Assembly: GCA_918797485.1 (NCBI GenBank)
Contig: CAKKNE010000001.1
Coordinates: 6,076,001 to 6,140,000 of the forward strand
Direction: 5' to 3'
Source of the DNA: Pelagomonas calceolata
Lineage: Eukaryota > Sar > Pelagophyceae > Pelagomonadales > Pelagomonadaceae
Length of the DNA: 64,000 nucleotides
Shown here one piece after another: positions 17,838 through 28,348 of the stretch (the first letter of the stretch is position 1; every line of letters begins with the position of its first letter). A program made the position numbers and the translations under genes. The notes beneath the pieces are model-generated. The model had not been told where the DNA came from. It searched no databases and saw only the letters and a list, made by a program, of their open reading frames with translations.

Positions 17838-19100
17838 ATGCAGCACGCCGCAGTGGCTCAAAACCTGGCAGAGGAAGTCGCAAAGGTCGCCGACCAACTC
17901 AAAGACTTCGAGCTGCGCGCCATCTCCGCTGCCGGGCGCGGCCTTACCGCTCGTGCCGATGCTGCTTTGGAATCGAGGCGCGAGTGGCCGCCGGCGCGGG
18001 TCCAGCCGGAGCTCATCCTGCAGTTTCTGACGTCGCCAGACGTCGCGTCCGGGCTGCGGGTCTGCGTCCGCTGGAGCGAGTCAGCTGAGGCCGCCTGCCG
18101 TTTAGTTGCTCTGCGATCCCGGGCGCAAGAGCTCGCGGCGGCCATAGATCCAGACTACATGCAGCGGCACCCCGCCCTCACTTGGGAGATGCGCAAGAGT
18201 CTGGTAGACTGGATTGCGGCGGTCCATCACAGTCGCAGATTTTCTCCTGAGGTGCTGTTTCTCGCAGTGCGCATTATCGATGAATACCTTGCTGTCGCAG
18301 AACCTGTTTTGCAGCCTAATTTGCAGCTCGTGGGTGTGGCGGCGCTCGCCCTCGCGTGCTTCCGCGAGAGTGATTCCCATATTGTGCTCCACGCGCTGCA
18401 CCTCCACGAAATCGCACTTAGCGCCGACAACGCCTACGACGGACCCACCATCCTTGCAATGGAAAAGACGATATCCCAAGCACTCGCGGACGGAAATGCA
18501 ACGTATGCATCTTCTTCGGTTCGTACCGTCATGATGTCGTACCTCAAGGCGGAGAGCTCCGACGACGACTGTTACATGGTGTGGATCGCCTCGTGCGTCG
18601 CCGAGCGGATGCTCCTGGAGCACAAGATGCTCAAATACTTGCCGTCGATGGTCGCTGCATGTGCGGTCTACGTCGCGCGCGGCAGCCTCGACAAGACTGC
18701 CTGGACGAAAACTCTCGAGCGCTGCTCGCAGTACTCCGCGGACGACCTGCGAGCTTGCCTCGAGGACGTGAAACATTTCATGGTTGTACACAGGCGTTCG
18801 ACAGAAACTGTCAATGAATTAATTGTATACGTTAAGTACAGGAACAGGCGGCTTGGCGCGCCTGCGATGATTCCGCTCAGGATCGGCGAATGGTCATATA
18901 ACCGCCAATTGGACCTCGAAGTTCCACCCGATTACGACAAATCGCCCTTGCTTTACCCGGTTTCGGCGAATAGGGCGGAACTGGAGATGTATTCGCGTCT
19001 ACCAGTGCCCCGCATGCGGCCTCGGCCCGGACGACGCGGGGTGACCCCGACGGCACCGAGGGAACCCCAGGAGGACTCCGGCTCGTGTGTCACTATGTAG
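17838..19100 (+). CDS. Mitotic (A/B-type) cyclin with C-terminal CaaX box
   Basis: A 420-residue single-exon gene. The cyclin box begins at about residue 115: EMRKSLVDWIAAVHHSRRFS then EVLFLAVRIIDEYLA, matching the MR.ILVDW..EVH...L and LF..V..IDRYL pattern of A/B cyclins. A second cyclin fold follows (SYLKAESSDDDCYMVWIASC to LPSMVAACAVYVARG). No clear destruction box is seen in the first 100 residues. The protein ends GSCVTM, a textbook CaaX prenylation signal. Membrane attachment by farnesyl is inferred and would be unusual for a mitotic cyclin. A stretch near 325-350 (VYVKYRNRRLGAPAM) resembles the unknown protein at 13560-14138. ATG 17838 is chosen because an upstream ATG at 17739 precedes a poly-A tract. 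Confidence 0.83.
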   Translation: MQHAAVAQNLAEEVAKVADQLKDFELRAISAAGRGLTARADAALESRREWPPARVQPELILQFLTSPDVASGLRVCVRWSESAEAACRLVALRSRAQELAAAIDPDYMQRHPALTWEMRKSLVDWIAAVHHSRRFSPEVLFLAVRIIDEYLAVAEPVLQPNLQLVGVAALALACFRESDSHIVLHALHLHEIALSADNAYDGPTILAMEKTISQALADGNATYASSSVRTVMMSYLKAESSDDDCYMVWIASCVAERMLLEHKMLKYLPSMVAACAVYVARGSLDKTAWTKTLERCSQYSADDLRACLEDVKHFMVVHRRSTETVNELIVYVKYRNRRLGAPAMIPLRIGEWSYNRQLDLEVPPDYDKSPLLYPVSANRAELEMYSRLPVPRMRPRPGRRGVTPTAPREPQEDSGSCVTM

Positions 19101-19149
19101 TGTAAGAAAGCAATAACAATGAGGACCACCCAAAGGTTACACACAAAGT

Positions 19150-20284
19150 CTAGTCGTCCTCGTCGTCCATGGCGTCCTTCCGCCGCGCGACGTACGCCCT
19201 CGCCAAGTCCTTGACCGCGGCGGCCGACGCCGCGTCGCCGTGCTCGCTCTCGAAGGCGGCAAACCGTTTTAAAGCAGCGTTCATCATTTTCGGAGGGAGG
19301 TCCGCGGCGGCCAGCCGCGTTTGTATATGACGCGCGTGTTGCACGTCGCCGGCTTTCAAGGTCTTCGCCACATATAACTGCCACAGGTCCGCTCTCCTAG
19401 GAAAGCGCTCCAGCAACTTGTCGAAGACCGTCCTTCCTCGATCCCGGCTCCCGTCCTCTAATTCCAAACAGGCGTATCTAGATAAGAGCGAAGCCTCCTC
19501 CTTCGGAGCACCGTCGCAGGCCTGGACGCCTCTCTTCACAACGGCATCCGCACCCTTGGCGTCGCCCGCCAATAACCGAGACCGGGCGTGGCGCAGCCAG
19601 ACCTCTTCTGTAGTTTTGGCTTGATGTTTGGCTCGTTTCTCACATTTACGATACACCGCATCGCTTCGCTTGAAATCTTGCGCCGCATCCAACAAAGCGC
19701 CCAACCTTAACAGTACTTTGGTAGGGTCACAATTCGCCACGGCTCGCTTCGTCGTCGCATCTAATGACGTGGAGTCGCCGTGCTTCCGTTCTAGTTCCAA
19801 CAAACAGGCCCAGACATCCAAGCGAGCATCTTCGCGCCGGTAGTGGATCGTCTTCAGGCCTCTCTCTAAAACTTTCCGCGCGCCGGGCGCGTCGTCCTCG
19901 CGCTCCAGTAGGAAAGTAGCATACGTCGTATAAGCCGCGGCCTCGTCCTGATGAGCGACCAAATGACGTTCGTAATCATCGCTGGAACGCATCTCGTCGT
20001 TGAGCAGCGCCTCCTCCGAGGCCATCGTTTGTAGTTCGGCCGCGCCCTCGTCCGCGGGCTCCGTTTTACGTCTTTTCGTCTGCTTGGGCCGCTCCTCGTC
20101 CCAGCGTAAAGCTTGGGCCTCTTCATCGTCGTCGTCGTCGCTCTCGTCGTCGCTGTCTTCGTCCTCCTCCTCGTCTTCGGACGAGTCGGCGGCCTCGTCC
20201 TCTTCTACTGCATCGTCGTCGCTCTCGTCGTCGGAGTCGTTCGCTAATAACGCGTCGGCTCTAGCTAAAGCCTCGTCATCATCA

Positions 20285-20316
<32 letters not shown>

Positions 20317-23300
20317 TTCCATCGCTGCCGTGAAGTACGACGGCTTCAGGCCTAAGGATACCTTCCTCCGTGTGTCACCCTGCTCGATCTTCAGCACCTT
20401 GGCCACGACCCGATCACCCTTGGCGAACCGCGATGACACATCTTTCACGAAGTCGTCGGCCAGCTCGGACTTGTGGGCCAATCCGCTGGGCGCGTCGGAC
20501 GGCGCGTCGTCAATACGCACGAACACGCCGTACGCCTCGACCCTCGTAATCGTGCCCTTCACCACATCATTCTCCTTCATGATCTTCGGGATTGACGACT
20601 CGCGCTTGATCGCCGACGGTCTTAACGATAACTCAACCTTCGGTGTGACTTGCGTGACCACCGGCGCGACCAACCGCCCGAGGGGAAACTCCCGCACCAC
20701 ATCCTTGACGTAGCCGTCGGCCAAATCTTTCAATAAAACCCTACCCACGACATTGCGCGCCAGCTCCACGAACACGCCGGCCTTCGCGTCGGCGCCGACG
20801 ACAAAGCCCGGCCGCACGCGCCCCACCTCCAGCGCCTCGTCCGGTTTTATATTGCGAGATGCGATGCGACTCGGCCTCAAGGAAATGCGGGCCGGCGGCC
20901 CCGCCTCCAATACAATACACAAACTCATCGACGAATCATTGGTACAGTCGGTCCACGCGTCTCTGTCACTAAACTCCGAAGCACTACAGAAAGCTTCTAA
21001 ACCGGTGGGCAGCACGTACCTTCGATCCATGGCCCCGCAGCGCGCGGCGCCCCGTCGCTTCTCTTCCGGTTTTCTGGACGGCACGCACGGGACTATATCT
21101 CCAGCCCTTATAGGTCTTATGTTGTCCTTATCTAAGCGGCACGTCGCGCCATTTTTAGTCTTCACCACCCTTAATCGTGTCGAGGCGGCGCACGCGTCCG
21201 TCGCACTCGTTATGGCCGCGTCCAGATCACTGTTCGATAGGAACGATTCCACAACGTCGGCGAAGGCCACCTTTGCTCTGACAGACGGCGCCGCACATAC
21301 AGTAACGAAGCCGAAGTCGTCCTTATTGGAAATGATGGACGCGCTGGTGACCGTAGAGCCCCACTCCGCCTTCCGCCCCACATGCGTCGTGCCGACGCCG
21401 ACGTCGACGCGCGTTACTTCCCCATCAATCGTCCTCTGCAGCAACACGCCGTCAAAGGCCGAGCCGCACCTTATCCCGTGAAACGGGTGCCGCTCCGGCA
21501 GGTCCGGCACGGCTATATCGGTAGACGCCTCGGGCGTTCTACATGAAGGTTTAGTGAGAGCATCAGAAACGTGCAACCGACATCTGACACGCCCCTCGCC
21601 GCCCCGTATAGTTAACAGTAGTGCCTCTCTGGTGGAACCGCGCGCCGCAACCCTACAAGTCAGGGCGTCGCCCGGGTCCAACGCACTGAGGTCGGTCTTC
21701 GGCAGCTTGCGTTTCCGCGCGACCTCGGCCTTGGCGTCGGTCGCGACGGAGCCGCGGCGGTGTCGCACCTGTTCGTTGCTTCTAGGGTCTTCTCGTGGTA
21801 AGGCTATGGCCAACCCGTAGAGCTCATCTGTTGCACATGATACCACTACAAGGTCCTCCTCGACTTGCGGTCGCATATCTTCATCTCTCCTGTGAAAGTC
21901 GCCCCGTTGCACGCATATCAATTGCCCTGTGCCTCTATCAATATATATGCCGACGCCCTTTATTGTAGGTTGAGAAAAAGCCTTGTCCAGCAAATCGCAT
22001 GCTTCGATGGACGCGCCCTCGGTCAGGACTTGCGAAGCTTTCGCTCGACGTTTGGTACGCCCCGGCCTCACGACGTCGGGCACCATGCTGCACAATGTTT
22101 GGTCTTTGCGGAAGCCCATGAGTCGAATCTTGACGACGTCGCCCTCGCTACACGTCAGCGAGTGTTTGAGAGGGGCTAAACCTCTACATTCGATACCGTT
22201 GATCTGGGAGAAGCGGACGCCGTCGTCATTCGAAGCGACGAGAGCGTCGTACGCAAAGCCCACGCGCAACGCATCGTTACCGGATAAGCTCCGCAGTACT
22301 GAACGTCCGAAGGCGCCGGTCTCGTCTCGAGGGACACCTCGCGTCCGCAGCACCACCCTATCACCTTCGATGGAATCGACGGCGCATCGTACAATGTCTC
22401 CGACTCTAAAACAGTCCTCCAGATCCCCAATATACCGATCCGCGACCAACGCCCGCGGGATCAATCCTCGCTCCTGCCCGCCGAAGGACACGAAGGCACC
22501 GTAGGGCTTGAGCTGCACTACAACTCCAGTTCGGATAGCATCCAGCTCCAACTTTCCCGTAGTAGCATTAATCATGGACGGCGCCGCGCTGATCTTGGCC
22601 GGCGCGCCGTCAGACGAACCTTCGAGCACCCGGCACTCGAACGATTCTCCAGTGGAAGCCAACCGTCTCAAAGTTGATTCCGCGTCGAGACCGTGGTCGC
22701 AGGCGTGCGCTACCGGTAGCTTCGCGAGGCATTCGCCCTTCGACGACGTCACGCGACACAGGCACGCGACCGCTTTTCTAGGTGCTCGTTTCGACGCTCC
22801 TTTGGCGCGCGCCTCGACCAACTCGACGGCGACGGCTTTTAACACAGAATCAACCTCCACTTTACAACCGTCCACGTCATCGAGTGTCAGCGCGATCCTG
22901 GGTTTTCTCGACGTGCCGTCCTGCCGCGTTTTGGGGGTTGTGACGCCCTTGACGCAACAGGTGACCACGGTACCCAGGGCAAAGGACTGGGACGGATCGA
23001 CAATACCTCGCGCTCGCAGCGACGCCGGGTCCACGCGACCCTGGACGTTCCCGAAGAACGTCACTACGAGACCTCGGGCCGCGTCGGCGCCCGTCACAAA
23101 GCCCGCAAAAGACTTGCCGCAGTTCTCCGAGGCGTCTTCATAAGTCGTGAGGACGCGCGCCGCTTTTACGAGTGATTTTTTGCTCGTGAGCTCGATGCGC
23201 CGCGCTTCGACGCGCAACACGCGGCACTTGATTTCGTCGCCCACCTTTCTGTGTTTGCGCGGATCAACGGAACCACCGGACTCGGTCACATGTAAATTCG

Positions 23301-24815
23301 TGATCTGGCCCGTCAATGTCTCTGATAATCTCACTTCGAGGCCCCAGGCCTGGGTCGAGAGGACCGTCGCACTTATGATCGTCCCGGGCTCGAGTTCATT
23401 TTTTGAGACCGGCACCGCGGGATTTAATGACGAGGGCGTCATCGACGCGAGGGCCCAGCCCTCCAGCGGCGCGACGCCCACGACGCGACAGTCTACGACA
23501 GTGGCTTCCAGGTCTTCTTCCGGCAAGCGCGACTTGTGCACGAAGATGCCCTGATCACCTTTGCGCAACACGAGACCTACCTTCGGGTCCTTGCGGACGA
23601 CGGAGCAGCCCTTCAGGAAGGCTCCCGGCGCCGGTAACGCCGCTCCTGTTAACTCTAGCAAGTGTTCAGCACAAGTCAGCCGCGCGACCTTCGCGGCCCG
23701 ATCAATCAACAACACGCGCGCATCTAGGAACTGGCCGACACTAAACTCGTCCAAATTCATAAACGCCTCGTCGTCCACTAAGGAACCCTGCCTTCCCAGG
23801 TGGTCCCGTTCGATGACGCCGGCTAGAGCGCCATCCGCGAACGTAACAACTAATCCAGTAGCGACGCGGCGGTGGACGCACGCTCGGACTCGTTGTCCTA
23901 CACATAGAGCGCGGAAGCTCCAGCCCGTTTTCTCGGGCGCGTTTTTTGCGGAGGCGACGTCCCGCGTCGTCAGCGCGCCTGCGTGGGGGTCGACGCTCTA
24001 CGACGGCTCCGAATGACGCCATCGCCGCGACTCTCTACACCACCGCGACTCTACACCACCGGCACGCCATCGCCGCGCCACGAAGTCGAAGACAGACACC
24101 GGCACGCGCAGACGCCCGAGTCCGGGTCGAGCCTGAGCACGCGGCACTCGACGGGCGCGCCCACCCTTATATCCTCCTGACAATGCTTGAAGGCCAGGAA
24201 GCCCGTCGCGCCGCCTACTCCTACATCTACCACATAACCTCTAGCTTCTCTCGATGCCACGAGCCCGAAGAGCGTCGTCACTCTAGAAGAAGCGATATCT
24301 TCCAGCCTTAATCCTTTCTGGACGCCCCTGGCATCAATCGCTAGCTCGACGCGCTTCGGGCCCTTCTTTGAGCCAGGGGCTGCCCCTGCTCTAGAAGTCG
24401 AAAGCACCGCGCACCTTACAACAGTATTCGGCGTGAGCTGTAGAGCTCCGGAGACATCCACATGACCCACCAGGTTCCCCGGTAATGAGACGAGGGCGTG
24501 CTTGGTTGACGTGGACCGCACGACGCCGAGCACGGTGGTCTCCGCATGATATGAAGCGAAGCGGACGGGTCTTAGTTTGGCGGGCTTGCCCCTTGCGGCT
24601 TTCACGATTGTTGTTGTTGTGAGGACGTCGAGCGGCGTCGACTGCTGCTGCTGCTCCGGCTCGGCTGCGGGCGCCTTGTCGACGCGCTTCGCGGGCTTGC
24701 GCGTCGCTAGTAAGTCCGCGTCGTTCTCCTTGCGCTTGCGCTTCTCTTTTTTCTCTTGCTTCGGGTCTTTCGGTTCATCGCTTAAGCCGCCGCGCGGGAA
24801 GGCGGCGGACGACAT
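19150..24815 (-). CDS. RRP5: rRNA biogenesis protein RRP5 (PDCD11 family)
   Basis: Exons 24815-24110 and 23978-19150 join in frame to 1844 residues, close to human PDCD11. A Lys-rich N-terminus is followed by many S1 RNA-binding repeats, for example LGVVRSTSTKHALVSLPGNL, GTIISATVLSTQAWGLEVRL, GVVVQLKPYGAFVSFGGQE and GTITRVEAYGVFVRIDDAPS. Then comes a very acidic, low-complexity stretch at about 1400-1475 coded by long GAG/GAC runs. The C-terminus has HAT/TPR repeats (ERHLVAHQDEAAAYTTYATF, ERFPRRADLWQLYVAKTLKA). In yeast, Rrp5 binds pre-rRNA near cleavage sites and is needed for both 18S and 5.8S formation. The gene's one intron (23979-24109) is introner-like. Confidence 0.93.
23979..24109 (-). 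mobile_element. Introner-like GC-AG intron in RRP5
   Basis: A 131-nt intron starting GCGCGTGCC and ending CCCACGCAG. The core GGCGATGGCGT appears twice, and GGTGGTGTAGAG twice, shared with the intron of the UDP-glycosyltransferase. The flanks GCGCGTGC and GCGCGCTG agree at six of eight bases, hinting at an old target duplication. Frame and family alignment require removal. Confidence 0.65.
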
Positions 24816-25408
24816 TGTGCTGCAGTGTTGTGCTGCTCAGCAGCGATCGCGACGACTAGCGCCGAGCAGGCCTGCCGTTGCAGCAGTGCTTGGCGCTAGA
24901 ATGCCAGCGCTCAGTGGCCTGTGCAACCTCGTTTCTCGGTCAGAGACGGTGCTCTTTCATCGCCGCCCTTGTTGTCTCTCACAGGCAAGGCTTTACCAAC
25001 CTCGATCCATCCTTCCCTAGTGCTACTGCGGCGTTATGTACTGCAAGCGAGGCCCTCCTAACGAAAAAAAAAAATTGAAGACACTCTCCGTTAATTGAGA
25101 GCATTTCAGGTTGCCAACAGTATAATCGCGTCTGTGAGCCTGAGGGAAATAAGGTCTAGGCCCGCCGCGCGGTTTCGGCCCCCACTGACCGAGTCTCGCC
25201 ACAGCGACAACCCTTGCGGTGGGCGAAACGGCAGTAAAAATCGCCCCAGCAGCGCCGCGGCAGCGCTGCAGCGAAGATCGACCTTAACACGTGCGCTTCT
25301 GGCTGGAAAGCTAGTCGCCTGCCTCATCCCCCCTCCTAAAATCACCCCAGGGCGCAGCCCCAGCGACCACAGTTGAACCACAGCGACCAGCTGCCACCGC
25401 GGAAGACC
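24816..25408. other. Divergent intergenic region, 593 bp
   Basis: It lies between RRP5 and the basic protein gene. It has an A9-10 tract at about 25063 and an AT-richer stretch around 25080-25150. No CTAGC motif, RNA gene or repeat is recognised. Confidence 0.5.
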
Positions 25409-25900
25409 ATGCACGCCTACCGCCGCCGGTCGTGCTCGACCAGCACGGGCGCCTGGTCCGACGACGACGAGCTCGTGAGCATCAATAGCGGCGGCGCCCT
25501 CGAGAAGTTCGAGTCGAGCTTCGTCTTCGAGGCCGAGGCCTCGACGCCCGGCGGCCTGCCGCTCCGCCGGAGCCCGCGGAAGCTCAAGCGGCCGGCGAAC
25601 CCCGTGGCGCGCGCGCTCCTGCGCGTCGACGACGACGACGACGACCGCAGCTTCGCGCCCATCGAGGACCCGGCCCCCGACGCGCTCACGAAGAAGCGCA
25701 AGTCCGCCGCGACGCCCGCGCGCAAGCCCAGCCGCCGCGTCAAGGAGAAGGCCGTGCCGCCGCCCGCGCCCTCGACGCTCTCGACGCAAGTCGCCGACCT
25801 GGCCATCGACGACGACCGCCCGCTGGCGCTCCGCCGGCCGCCGCGCCTCTCCGCGCTCCCGGCGCCGCCGTCGCCGAACGCGAACCCGCTCGGGGTCTAA
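25409..25900 (+). CDS. Small basic, largely disordered protein
   Basis: 163 residues from ATG 25409. Low complexity dominates: RRSPRKLKRPANP, a run of five Asp at about residue 75, KKRKSAATPARKPSRRVKEK (nuclear-type signals) and a Pro-rich tail. No folded domain or known family is visible. A nuclear role is inferred only from composition. Codon use matches its neighbours and the frame is intact, which supports a real gene. Confidence 0.55.
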   Translation: MHAYRRRSCSTSTGAWSDDDELVSINSGGALEKFESSFVFEAEASTPGGLPLRRSPRKLKRPANPVARALLRVDDDDDDRSFAPIEDPAPDALTKKRKSAATPARKPSRRVKEKAVPPPAPSTLSTQVADLAIDDDRPLALRRPPRLSALPAPPSPNANPLGV

Positions 25901-25909
25901 TTATCATCT

Positions 25910-26032
25910 CTGTGAACTCGCGTCGACGGCGTGGCGGGGAGCGTTCGACGACCACGCTCGCGAGTCGCCGTGGCAGTCCATTTCATTCAGGAGATAAATT
26001 ACGCGTCGAGCGGACGATCATTAAATTCACAG
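25910..26032. repeat. Possible intergenic introner-like element
   Basis: The segment starts CTGTGAACTCGCGTCGACGG and ends ATTAAATTCACAG, giving a 7-bp inverted terminal match (CTGTGAA/TTCACAG). The introner core GCGTCGACGGCGTGG lies next to the left end. No convincing 8-bp target duplication flanks it. It lies between convergent stop codons, where splicing would not be needed. Confidence 0.35.
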
Positions 26033-26038
26033 AGACAC

Positions 26039-26803
26039 CTAGAACGCCGCCGGGTCGAGCGCGCACGGCTCATCAGTTTTTTCAAGGACAAACACTGACC
26101 CTTTGTTACCGCGCCCGCAGCGCATCGTCGGCGACAGGTAGGTCGTCTCGAGCCACGCCTCGCCGCCCTCGCCGCGCAGGTCGGGCTTCACCGCGTTGAT
26201 GAGCGAAAAGACCCAACCCGCCGAGAAGAGCCGCTTGTCGCCCGACCCGAAGACCTCCAAATTGTCGAAGAGCACGTCGGCGCGCCGCCCGTTCGCGCCC
26301 CGCCGAAACCCGCCGGAGACGCGCACCGTACAGCCCCCAAACGCGTCGAAGCCGATCTCATTCGCTACCCTTGATCGCGCAACATCGAAGGCCTGGATCG
26401 GCAGCTTCTCCGACGTGTCAAGCACGAGGCCCGACGCGTTGACGGCGTTCGCGCGACCCATATTCTCAAGATCGTCGCCCGGCTTCCGGCCCGCGACGGT
26501 GGCGAGCAGGCGCCAGCGGCCGTCGAGGCGCGCCGCGTCCGTGTCGAGGAAGTCGTCGGCCACGCAGACGGCCTCGAGGTCGTCGACCGCTTTCAAGATC
26601 GCGGCCCGATCGCCGCTTGCGCAGGCCGTCTTCGCCGCGGCCTCGGTCCGGGCGTTCGCGCCGGGCATAAATAGTGCCTTTTCCTGGTAGAGGAAGGCCG
26701 AGTCGCGCTTCAGGAGCAGCTTCCGGACGCCGTCGAGCATGTTGAGGCCGCCGGCCGGCGCGGCGACGAGCAGGACTAGGAGAGCACCAAGCTGGCGCGT
26801 CAT
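26039..26803 (-). CDS. Plastid lipid-associated protein (PAP/fibrillin)
   Basis: 254 residues. A signal peptide (MTRQLGALLVLLVAAPAGG) opens the protein, as expected for targeting to a secondary plastid, although the Phe at the cleavage point typical of heterokonts is not seen. The PAP fold starts at LDGRWRLLATVAG and ends with LETTYLSPTMRCGRGNKGSV, matching the family end T.YL...LR..RG..G..FVL. Fibrillins bind lipids and quinones at plastoglobules and thylakoids. A TATA-like TTTATATACC lies about 57 bp upstream on this strand. It converges with the small basic protein gene 138 bp away. Confidence 0.82.
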   Translation of the reverse strand: MTRQLGALLVLLVAAPAGGLNMLDGVRKLLLKRDSAFLYQEKALFMPGANARTEAAAKTACASGDRAAILKAVDDLEAVCVADDFLDTDAARLDGRWRLLATVAGRKPGDDLENMGRANAVNASGLVLDTSEKLPIQAFDVARSRVANEIGFDAFGGCTVRVSGGFRRGANGRRADVLFDNLEVFGSGDKRLFSAGWVFSLINAVKPDLRGEGGEAWLETTYLSPTMRCGRGNKGSVFVLEKTDEPCALDPAAF

Positions 26804-26933
26804 TTTGAGCGCTTATTTGTTGATTTGGTTGCACGAAATCGCTGTGCAGCAGCCAGAGGTATATAAATGAGCAATGCCACAATTTGCGCACAGCGGATAA
26901 CGGTGAAATGGCCAGTACAGCCGAGGATGCGGG

Positions 26934-26958
26934 GCTAGCGGCAGTAAGACACACTAGC
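26934..26958 (+). promoter_or_regulatory. CTAGC inverted promoter motif, copy 3
   Basis: GCTAGCGGCAGTAAGACAC, then ACTAGCAAGC. It lies in the 285-bp region between the divergent fibrillin and secreted-protein genes, about 130 bp from each start codon. An introner-core sequence (CGCCATCGACGCGTGCG) sits at about 26993. Confidence 0.75.
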
Positions 26959-27088
26959 AAGCGGTGGGCTCGAGGCGCAAAGCTGCCCCAAACGCCATCG
27001 ACGCGTGCGCTGGTCCGCATCGATGGACGAGAAGCTGCCCTGAGCCAATAGATGCCAATGCGAACACACATGAGGTGATCTGAATACT

Positions 27089-28332
27089 ATGCTGCTGCTG
27101 CTGGCACTGGCAGCGGTACGCGCCCACGCGAAGGTTGTTGACAACGCCGACTTCTGGACGCAATCGCTGGACTGCCCGAGGCCTCCGACTCGAACGGCCA
27201 CGTTCCTCACGCCCGACGGGTCTAACGCGGCCGACGTCCTTGGTAGCACGACGGGAGCGTTCCTAACAATCCTCCACGAGCATCTCGATCGCACGCCGTG
27301 CATCTTCGCGCGCCTCGCGAACACCGTCAAACCGTTCCGCTTCAAGCGGTTCGTGATCGTCGTCGATAGTGCCGAGAAGACCGCGGCCGGCACGGCGCGC
27401 GCGACGGAGCGTCTGGACGCCTTTGACGGAGCCTGGCTCAACACGACATGTGCCTTCGCGGACGAGGTGCGCGTCGCCGTGCTGGATCACGGTCCGACTC
27501 CGAATGCCCTAGCGCGTGCGACGCTGGCACGAGTCACGACAAACGTGACGGGGGTCTGGGGTCGCCGTGACGAACTCTACAAGAACGGGCTTCAGTACCT
27601 GGCGCTGGTCTCGGGCTGTGTGGAAATCAACCAGTGAGTTAGATTTGGGGCGCCCGAAATTTGATTTCCACACAGGTCTCGGGCGTCCTCCTGCCGCTGC
27701 GCTACGTCTTCAACGTCGACGAGGAACTGTCGCTGGGCTGGCTTGAGACCGGGTCTCCAAGGACGGTGGAGGCGCCGTTTTCGGCGTTCCTGGCGGCGGC
27801 TGTCCGAGACTTCGCGCGCTCGTCCTGGTTCGCGGGGTATTCAGTCCAAGAATGTGTGCGCGCCTGCGACGATTCCCGATGTAGCTTTGTGCCACATCAC
27901 GGCCGCTGGGTCTTCGAGGCCGCCTTATTCCACGTCGAGCGCTTGTCGAGTTTTCTTCAGAAGCGACCGCTCTCGCATGATGATCTTTTTATGCACCCGG
28001 AGGCGATGCTCAACCGCTGGTCGCACGCCCAGCACGGCGCCATGCTGAATGCCAAGTTGGGGGAAGTGTCTCGGGCTGTGTGGAAATCAACCAGTGAGTT
28101 AGGTTGGTCGCGTCGATGGCGTGGGGCGCCTGAAGTTTGATTCCCACACAGGTGTCGGGTTGCGCGGTCGCTGCGGGGAGAATGTAAAGTGGCCGTCCTC
28201 TCAGGGCGGCGCGGCCGATGCGTTCGGAAGGACGGGCGCCGCCTCGTGCTCCACTGGGAGACCAAGGGCGAGTACGCATGTGTGTTGGAGGCACCATACA
28301 ACGTGCCGCAGTGCCACCGGGGGGAATGTTAG
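27089..28332 (+). CDS. Unidentified secreted protein, three exons with two introners
   Basis: Exons 27089-27607, 27676-28067 and 28152-28332 join in frame to 363 residues. It begins with a signal peptide (MLLLLALAAVRAHA). Possible N-glycosylation sites (NTT, NVT) and several Cys (PCIF, RACDDSRC, GECKV, RGRC, PQCHRGEC at the end) suggest a secreted or luminal disulfide-bonded protein. The body (PLRYVFNVDEELSLGW, RKDGRRLVLHWETKGEYACV) gives no family match. Unspliced, the frame would stop soon after 28180; removal of the second intron restores a Cys-rich C-terminus, which supports the model. Its stop is 16 bp from that of the glycosyltransferase fragment. Confidence 0.75.
27616..27675 (+). mobile_element. 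Introner element, 60 bp, perfect 8-bp target duplication
   Basis: CTGTGTGGAAATCAA to TTGATTTCCACACAG, perfect 15-bp inverted ends. Flanks are GTCTCGGG at 27608-27615 and 27676-27683. The intron runs 27608-27675: donor GT from the target duplication, acceptor from the element end. It lacks the usual GTCGATGGCG core and looks like a shortened copy. Confidence 0.93.
28076..28151 (+). mobile_element. Introner element, 76 bp, 8-bp target duplication with one change
   Basis: CTGTGTGGAAATCAA to TTGATTCCCACACAG with the core CGCGTCGATGGCGTGG. Flanks are GTCTCGGG (28068-28075) and GTGTCGGG (28152-28159). The intron is 28068-28151. The left 26 bp, CCAGTGAGTTAG included, are the same as in the copy at 27616. 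Confidence 0.92.
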
Positions 28333-28348
28333 TTTTTGTGTGCTAGTG

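Noticed and set aside
20000-21481. Plus-strand frames opposite RRP5 (Ser-rich, up to 240 codons)
   Set aside because: They mirror the acidic runs and S1 repeats of RRP5 on the other strand and show no protein features of their own.
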